Below, one piece after another: positions 26,401 through 35,400 of a stretch of DNA of 64,000 nt (position 1 is its first letter; the number at the start of each line of letters is the position of its first letter). Origin of the DNA: Dichetophora obliterata (taxonomy: Eukaryota; Arthropoda; Insecta; Diptera; Sciomyzidae); NCBI GenBank assembly GCA_963920525.1, contig OY986439.1:33859819-33923818 (forward strand), given 5' to 3'. Both the position numbers and the translations under genes were made by a program. The notes beneath the pieces were generated by a model. The model saw nothing but the letters and a program-made list of their open reading frames with translations, was not told where the DNA came from and did not search any database.

Positions 26401-29400
26401 CACACAAAATATGAAAAGCGTAACGCTACGGAGTAAATGTATTTTCATAAATTTAGTTTACATTTGAAAATACATATTGATATAAATTACTACATACTAA
26501 TATTTTTAAAACTTTTTAAATATTTTATTTCTTCGACGACGCATTGGTCCAGATTTCATTCACCATACGTTACTACAATTTTTATACTAATTTTGAGGTA
26601 TGTATTATTCACACTTATTAGACAAATTTATGCACTACTTTCTGAAATATAAATACACTGCTTGAAGTGTATAGAATGTACAACTTTTTTTGGTAATTTT
26701 TCACAATGCTTTGAGCAAAAGTTTTGTAAAATTTAAAAGAATTTTTTAAGTTTTTGTGTATTTTAAAAATTATTTTATCGGTTCAATAAATATATTTTTT
26801 ATGTGTTTAATTTAGGTGAATTTTTAAATTTTTGTGTATGTATTTTAAAAATTACTTTTTTTTTGTTCAAGAAAAAATTATTGAATATTTTAAATATTTT
26901 TTTTTCATACCTAAAAACTTTTTTTAAAAAATATCTTTATATTGATTTTTAAAATTTTTAAATGCACTGAAATCGTGTTGTAGAGTCTTTAGAACACTGT
27001 ACAATTTTGACACTACTTTTGTGGTATTTTTCACACATATGAGACAAATTATTCCACTACTTTATGCAGCATTCTATACGGTCCGTTAAGTGTATAAAAT
27101 GCACTACTTTTTGGTTATTTTTCTGTGTTTGGTGTTTTTTAAATATTGGTGTATTGTAAGGATTTTGTCGCAATCCTCATTTAAAAGTTTTTGAAATTGG
27201 GATAAAAATAATCCTAATCCTTGCCGCAATTAATTACACATGTAATTCTTATCGCCCAGCTCTGTCTAAGAGAAACATTTTATTTCTATTAATTTAAGCA
27301 ATTTATACATAAATTCATTTACCATTATGATCAAATCGTCTGCACTGTTTCACAAATTTATTTATTTATTTATTTATTTATTTATTTCATGTGTATAATC
27401 GAAGCCAATTAAGGCCAATATGATTACAAGTAAATAATTGTACAAGTAAGTCTAAGTTTATATTTTACATTAAAGATGTTTATAAATTTCTATTATAGTT
27501 TAAAGTTCAATATGATATAGTATATTTATTTTTCAATTTCAATACAAATAATAAATTGTGGAAACCCTAAATCTAAAATCCCTAATTATTTAATTTTTCA
27601 CAAGACAACCCCTATATCAGACGAAATAAGACCTGCTGTTACGATTAAGCCAATTCACTAACGTGTTGCAAATATTTACGTTTGAAAGTATTTAATGAGT
27701 CTGAAAATTGCTTAAAGCTACTAGGTAAAAGGTTCCATACACGTGCAACCTTGATAAGAAATGACCGCTCAAAAATAGATTTGTAGATACGAGGAATTAA
27801 TATTTGTGTGTTTCTTCGAGACCTAGTAAAACTAAATAAATTCCAAAGATAAATTGGAGTTTTAGTTTTAATAACTTTGTAAAATAGCAAAATTTGTCTC
27901 ATTTCAATATAGTTAATAAAATTGCAATGAAGAAACATAAGAACATGTTCCGAAACATGATCACGAACTTGGATGTTGAAAGCAAACCGAATAATCCTAT
28001 TAAAGATGCGACGCAGTTGATTAATGTTGCACAGATTAGTACAAGAATAAATCTCTAACCCATATATGATATGGGGCATAAGTAGTGCTTGTGCAACACT
28101 AAGTTTAACTGGAGTTGGCATGTAGGTATTCATGCTATATAATTTATGTAACATAAAATTGATCTTATTACTTAACTTGTTTATATGAGCCTTATAGTTG
28201 AGGTTGGAGTCAATTATAATGCCTAAACATCTTAAGTGTTCTACGAATTCAATTTCAATGTTATTTATAGAAATTGAAATAGGTATTTCATCATTATTAT
28301 AAGGCATATTAAATATAATAGCTTTTGTTTTGCTATAGTTGATAACTAATTTATTCACATCCATCCAATATAATATCTGATCAGTTGTGTAATTAATGCA
28401 AGCTTGTAGCGAGTCAACAAAGTCAAAGTTGGAAGAGAAGAGCAGGTATATGTCATCAGCATACAGATAGATATTAGAGCTATCTATACCTATTTGATCT
28501 ACAAGACTGTTAATATAAATCATAAATAATAGGGGTCCCAATACAGAGCCCTGAGGGACTCCACTCAGCACATCTAAAGTATTTGACAACCGATTGCCAC
28601 AAGAGACAAATTGTCTTCGACCAGTTAGAAAGGACTTAATAAGGGAGCATGCAGAGCTGGAAAAAAGAAAATCTTGTGCAAGCTTATGGATTAAGATATT
28701 ATGGTCAACTAAGTCAAATGCCTTAGACAGGTCAAGAGAAAGTAGTACACTGAGCTTGTTCTGATTGGAGTTGTGACGTATCTTTTCAGTTAGTCCTAGT
28801 ACCATAGAAGTTGTGTTATATCCATTGCGGAATCCAGATTGACATTGACTGAGTTTACTTAAATCGCTCAGATTATCATATATTTGGGCATTGAGAATAC
28901 TCTCCACAATTTTTGAGAGTGATGGAAGAATGCTTATAGGCCGAAAGTTTTCAAAAGCACAGGAATTTCCTTTCTTTTTAATCGGAACCACTCTTGCTGT
29001 TTTCCAAGCAGTGGGAAATGTTGACGTAGTAATTATTGTATTAATAAAGTGTAATAAATACTGCTCAATAAACGGGTATATTATCTTAATAAATTTTATG
29101 GGAATATTATCAGAACCAATGGAGTTCGACTTTATTCGATATGTAGCTAAGTAGAGCTCATTAAGAGTGATGTTTCTAAACATAAATCCTGTGCTTGAAT
29201 CAGCGTCAAAATCACTATATGCATTATTGGAGCGTACCTGAGAAGAGACAAAAAAAGAGTTTAGCATATCTGGATCAACATCATCAGAGAAGCTATTTTC
29301 ATTCACACATCCATCTCCTCTCAGCATATTCCAAAGTTGCTTTCCATTTACGTTTTGGAAACGTGCAGTTCCATACTGGATTTTTGCTTTACGAATTATA

Positions 29401-32400
29401 GACTTCGCTTTGTTCCTATATTTTGAAAAAATCTTCCAGTTACTTTCGCAGTTATTTTCAATAAAAGATTTATAAGCCAAATCACGCAAACTAATAGCAT
29501 AGACTACATCAGGTCTTTTCATGAAGGGGTCCATATCTCCGGTTTTCAGAGTTTTTTTACGGATAGGTACCATAGAAAAAGAGTCAGATATTACGTCATT
29601 AAGGCATTGCAGTTGCTCATTTACGCTATTTGTTTCAAAAATGTAGTTCAAGATAGTATTATTTATTCGACGTTCTAGTTGTTGGAAATTTATAGCATTA
29701 TAATCACGATATTCAATAAATCTTTGTTTGTTTTCGGCAAGGAAATCAACGCTTATGTAGATAAAAGCATGCCGCGATATATTAGGACATTGAAATTGAC
29801 CAGAGTACTTAAGCTTGCTAATGTCATTTAGTAAAAAGAAGTCAATAAGCGATACTGAATTCCAATGGTAATCAAAATGTGTTGGTAGGTTATTGTGAGC
29901 ATAAGACAAGTTTGCACAGGAAAGCACCTCTCTCATTGTACTTACTGCAGAGGAATTAAAAAGGTTACAATTAAAATCACCCATGCAAATAATATTTTCG
30001 TATCTGCAGCATAAATCACACAGGATGTCTCTTAGATTTGAAAAATTGCCGTGTGGTAGATATATGCAGCCAACAAGAATACGTGCACACCTTAAGTTAA
30101 TTTCAACAAAAATACCCTCAATAGTTCCACTAACTGAAATCTCATGTATGATTCTAGTTTTAATATTATTAGCTACATATATTCCAACACCACCACCTCT
30201 CATGTTCAAGCGATCATTTCTGAAAAAGTTAAACCCTGGAATCTTAACAGCTGTATTCGAAATATAGGGTTTTAGCCAAGTTTCAGATACTCCAAACACA
30301 TCTAAGCATGAGTCCTTCAAAACATTTCTTATTTCATTAAATTTAGACGAACGGACAGAGGGTCTCAAACTTTGTGCATTTATATGTCCAATGTTCAAAT
30401 TTTGTTTTCTACTTAATAAGCTTAAACGCAGCTGTGAATTGTCGCTAACAACAGGTCCAAGATTATAGTTAATTGACATTAAAAGGAAAAGAGGATGTCC
30501 TGAGAAAAACTAAGCTTATAATTATTGGGAACATGTTTTAGAAATGAAGAAAGATAAGTAAATTAACTATTAATAAAATACTTATATTTAGTGTTACTGT
30601 TAATGAATGCTGTAATACTGTGATACAGTAAGAATACAGAAATAATTAAGTTAATAGGAAAAAAAAATTTATTGTTCAATTACAATGTCAAACAAAGAAT
30701 TCAATTCAATTCAAATTTACAACTTCGATTTAATTTCAAAATTCAAAAGTAACATTAATGTTAACAGTCGGTTAGAAAGTATAGAAAAGCAATGGATGTA
30801 ATTTACACAATTTAAAGTAATGTGAATTAATAACCATCTAAAGCATGTACATAAATAACAGTGCAAATATAAAGAAATTTAAAATATTGTAAAGTAATGA
30901 CAATTTAAAATTATTAATTATACATAGCAAATATGAGTAGCAAAACAAAGTTAAAGAGGAAATAAATAATTAATTCAAAACTATTTAAGGTAGCGATTAT
31001 GAGTTTATAAAATTATAAGTTAAATTATCAGACTCAGACCGATGAACCCCGACAAACCCAATGCCAAAACCCTCCTGAACAACAACACGGAGAAAACGTT
31101 CACTCTGCCAGAACTCACATCGCACCACGATGATCATACTCCCAACAACAATCAATCTTATAATTGATTGATGTTAGGAGCATGGTCATCAAAGTGCGCT
31201 ATGCATTCCGATAAAGTGAAAACCCTCTCCATGTTGTCACTCAAAAGAATCCTAACTCTAGGCCTATCCGAATTCATCAACCTGAATCTGATAATTTTCT
31301 TAACCTTACGTAAGTTCCGGCAAAAAAAGTTAAGCTTGCTAGTATCCGGTGTAAGGTGGTCATTCAAATAAAGCCTTGACTGAATATCAGTCTCTATTAC
31401 ATCATCCAACTTAAGGTTGCGATTTTTGAAGTAACTTCTCATAAGCGCATCCCTTTTATACACTGAGTTAAATTTTACTAGGAGCGATTTTTTGTTGTTA
31501 ATAAAGCAGCAATGATTAATATCATATTCTGTTAGGTTTACTCCCAAAGCTTTTCCAACATTAATTACACAATTATTTAGGTCAGTCAGAGGAATTGGCA
31601 GACCAGATATTATGATGTCTCCTCGATTGAGTCTTTTATGTAGTGTCTCGTTCTCAGCTTCCAGGGTTGAAATCTTATTAGAAGTTGATTCGTCAACCAG
31701 CTTTACCATTTTGGTACAATTAAGGATTTCATTCTTAACTTCATTTAGTTGTTTTGACAAATCACTCTTAAGCTGTTCAATGATTTGGTCACATTTTGTT
31801 TGTACATTGGCCATGCCCAAGCGCAACTCCTCTCGAAAACTCAATTCCTCATTAGTAGCTTTTTTTGGGGGGTCACTAATACAGGTTTTGCAAGTAAATC
31901 CGAATGAGCCTTTACTTTTAATCAAAAAACTCATTTCTTCAGCACCTACTTCAGCACAGGAAGAATGAAACCATTGTCCACATAGTATGCAACCAACACT
32001 CGCTTGCCCTCTTGATATATTTTTTTTGCAAATGCAGTGACTACCAGATTTAGATGACATCTTGAACAGGTCAATTAAAACGTAGCGGGCAATATGACAG
32101 CACCAAGAAAAGTAGCTAGGGAGCAGGAGCAGGAACAACCGATACAACAGCACAGAAATAGCAGCGAGCGGGAACCACAGCAACAGCAAAGTAAAGCAGT
32201 GTAACTTAACACTGGTAAGCAGACAAAGACAGCGAGGTTATGTTGACACCCACATTGAGATGTCAAGAAGTTTTAAGATTTTTAGAATTTAGCACTGCAA
32301 TAATCATGAACAGGAACCACAGCGATATGAAGCAGACTAGTGTATTAAGTTTTATTTAGGCTGAAGCAGAGTTTTATGAGAAATAGTTTTTCTTCACTAT

Positions 32401-35400
32401 AGTTTATTCTGTAATAGAACGCACGGCACATAAATAGTGAGGTTATGTTAACCACGCTTAGACAGAAAATTAGCAAATTAGATAATGTAATAAAGTTTAC
32501 AAGGATATTTTAGAAACTTTTCTGGAACTTATGATGTTTATTAATCTAATAATATATAATTTCACATTTAATAGTTGTTGTGCCTTTTATTTAATTACTT
32601 TAGCGATATTTCTAACCGACCAGCAAATTTTGCTTACTTGCGCATCGCGTTGCCAACTTATATAATGTAGCTTTTCTTTTTCGTAAATGTTTAGTAAATG
32701 TTTCGTAAACTTTTTGTTTTAGTAAAAATGGAAGTCATTGGCTAAAGATAATGAAAAAATGGTTGAGGCAAGGAAAGAAAAATATATTAATTTTGTGCTT
32801 TAACTCTTTGAAGTACTATGGGACAAAATTTGAACCACTGAAAAATAAACCTTTGTGATATGTTGGGACAAAATTCAACCCACTCAGATTTGATGTTGTA
32901 GCTCTACATTACAGCGGATTTTATATCAGCTATCAAATGTGTTTGCCTTTGTTTCCTGTACCTCAAAGAGTTAATTACTAAATTACATAGTTACTTAACT
33001 ACTTTATTACTTAATTACCCAATTGAACTACAATAGAAATTTAAGTAACGTAACGCTAGTAACTTCCCGCACGACCAAAAAGCTTAATAAAAAAACAAGA
33101 GAAGATTTTTAAATTTGATCACTTAGAAAATAAACTTATGTTATTTTAAATCATTCTAAAGAAGTTGTATACAAAAAGTCAGTTCAGAGAGTTTTGCAAA
33201 TTTTGTAATCCAAGGCAAAAACCACTTTCGTTTTTTGTAACGTAAAGCCAGCACATATTTTTGCCAACACACGCAATCTTTAAATCCTTAGGGTGGATTG
33301 TTGTCATTGTTTTTACTTAATATAGTGCTACTTAATAACTACGCAAATATAAAATAGCATTTTTAAGAATTAGATATTTTCATTATTTTTGTTATATTTC
33401 TTCGTACAAATCGTACGTAACGCCAGTTTGGAAATATTTAATTTTAACACTTCCGTGAAGATAGCCCAAAATCTTCAGCCCAAGTTTTGCAGAATTCGCC
33501 GCAAATCATATAAAAAGTTTGAATTCGCCGCAGTTACAAAATTGAACTAAACATACATTTTTTTAGCAAATATGTATATTTATTTGATAAATTTGTCACC
33601 TCTTCTCCAAATTGCTATCAATAGTCTTTGACATATACAGCTTCGAACTAAAAAACTTTGTTAACCCTCTAATGACCGATTTTTTTGTTTAAGCTCCAAA
33701 TCAGATTATACTAATCATATTATACTAATTTAGGGACGAGAAAAACGAATCTGAAGTTCGTTTTAAATTTTAGTTCTTCGTTCATTTTTTACAGGTGTAA
33801 ATGTCCACAACAGGTGAAAATGTTAACAGTTTTTTTAACACCTTGTATTGTTGTTTTACATATTTTTTTATCACAATTAAAAGAAAAAACTTCTTGCTAA
33901 CTAGTATCTTTTTTCACTTGAGCATAGTGCCATTCGATTAAGCACATAAATATACATTTTTGAACAAAAATGTAGAGTAAACCTTTTCACCTTTTATTTT
34001 TTTTTTGCGTTTTACAAATAATTTTTTAAAACTGATTATTTTACTTCAATACCATTTTACGGTATGGATTAAGGACTAATATAATCAGTTTGCTATTTGC
34101 TATCACATATCAAAAATTAAAGATGGAAACTTTTAGTTTGGGGCAAGTTTTGGGGTGTGGAATTCTTACTTTTATAAAAAATTACAATTTTTTGCACTTC
34201 AGCCCAAATTTAGGTACCAAGGAAGATAGAACGGAACATGAGCTTAGTTCCGTTCGATTAAACACATAAAAATACATTTTTGAACAAAAATGTATAGTGG
34301 AACCTTTTATATATTTTTTCGTTTTAAAAATAATTCTTTTTTCTTTTCTGAACTGAGTATTTTACTTAAAGACCATTTTACGGTATGAAGGAGGATAAGA
34401 TAGCAATTTCGGGATTAAGAAATAATATATTCAGTTTGCTATCAACTATCATTTATCTCAAATCCAGGATGGAACTTTGTGTTTTGGGGCAAGTTTTGGG
34501 GTGTGGAATTCTTACTTTCATAAAAAATCACGATTTTTTGCATTTCAGCCTAAATGTAGGTACCAAGGACGATAGAGCGGGACTTGAGCATAGTTCCGTT
34601 CGCTTAAAGACACAAAAATACATTTTTGAACAAAAGTGTAGAGTGGAACCTTTTGGCTTCTATAGTTTTATTCGTTTTAAAAATACATTTTTTTTCTGAA
34701 CTTATTATTTTATTTCAAGACCATTACGGTACCAAGGACGATAGAGCGGGACCTGAGCATAGTGCCAGTTAATGTGCCACATTAAAATACATTTTCGAAC
34801 AAAAATGTAGAATGGAACCTTTTCTACTTCTTTACTTTTTTCGTTTAAAAAAAATTTAAAATTCTGACTTTCACACAAAAATACTTATTTTTTGCACTTC
34901 AGCCCAAATTTTACTATTTAGGTTGTATTTTTGTATTATTATACGTGTTTTCTTAAACTTTTCCTTTTAAAAGAAATTATTTAGTTTTTTTTTGCCACTT
35001 TAAATAAGCTGCGGCGAATTAAAATGTTTGAGTCGAGTTTTTCGGCGAATTCAAAAGTTGGGCTAAGTTAAAAAATTTGAGATAAAGATTTTGGGCTAAC
35101 TTCACACCGGTAATTTTAACACATTGCATTTTTTAAATTTTAATATTTCAAATTTTTTGACCATAATGAATTTTTAAACTTTTAAATATACTGAAATTCT
35201 TTTTTTCGTAGCATTACAATTTTTATTTTTTTTTTGTTATTTTTTTACACTTTTTAAACATCTCATACACTCATTTAAGTGTAGAAAATAAACTACTTTT
35301 TTCTTGTTTTTTACACTTTTTGGACTTATTATACACAGCATTGAGGAGTATCTTATTAACTCCTTCTTGTGTATAAATAACACTTTATTAATTTTTGTGT

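Larger units (their letters stand above)
22572..26420 (+). pseudogene. Tc1/mariner-superfamily transposase relic, split by nested insertions
   Basis: The clearest part is 26091-26420, which reads KIVLWPDSVSSHYAKAAF and GIEFVAKQCNPPN. This is the second catalytic Asp region and the N-P-P-N block of a Tc1/mariner-like family; the third acidic residue region is degenerate (LGQFEESTESVYSKG). An N-terminal-like start (MSLNELERPRIICNF) at 22572 and helix-turn-helix-like sequence at 25440-25520 may belong to the same copy, divided by the foldback element at 22717-25375. That joining is inference. It is nonfunctional. Confidence 0.55.
27359..32290 (-). mobile_element. Near full-length two-ORF non-LTR retrotransposon (CR1/Jockey-like)
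   Basis: On the minus strand, in order: a relatively GC-rich leader (about 32290-32061), ORF1 (32060-31158), a 678-nt spacer, ORF2 (30479-27645), an AT-rich 3' UTR, and a (TAAA)n-type tail (plus-strand TTTA repeats at 27359-27389). Both ORFs are uninterrupted. The PHD-finger ORF1, APE-RT ORF2 and short-repeat tail instead of poly(A) favour the CR1 group; the exact clade is not resolved. It lies in BCAS3 intron 2 in the gene's own orientation. The 5' boundary is approximate and no target duplication was identified. Confidence 0.82.

Noticed and set aside
32061..32189. Hydrophobic N-terminal extension of LINE ORF1
   Set aside because: There is no family similarity upstream of MSSKSGSHC; it is probably leader translated in frame.
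33920..34870. Possible CRISPR-like or regulatory direct-repeat array
   Set aside because: Units are ~320 bp, in a eukaryotic TIR element with a target duplication; no spacer organisation.
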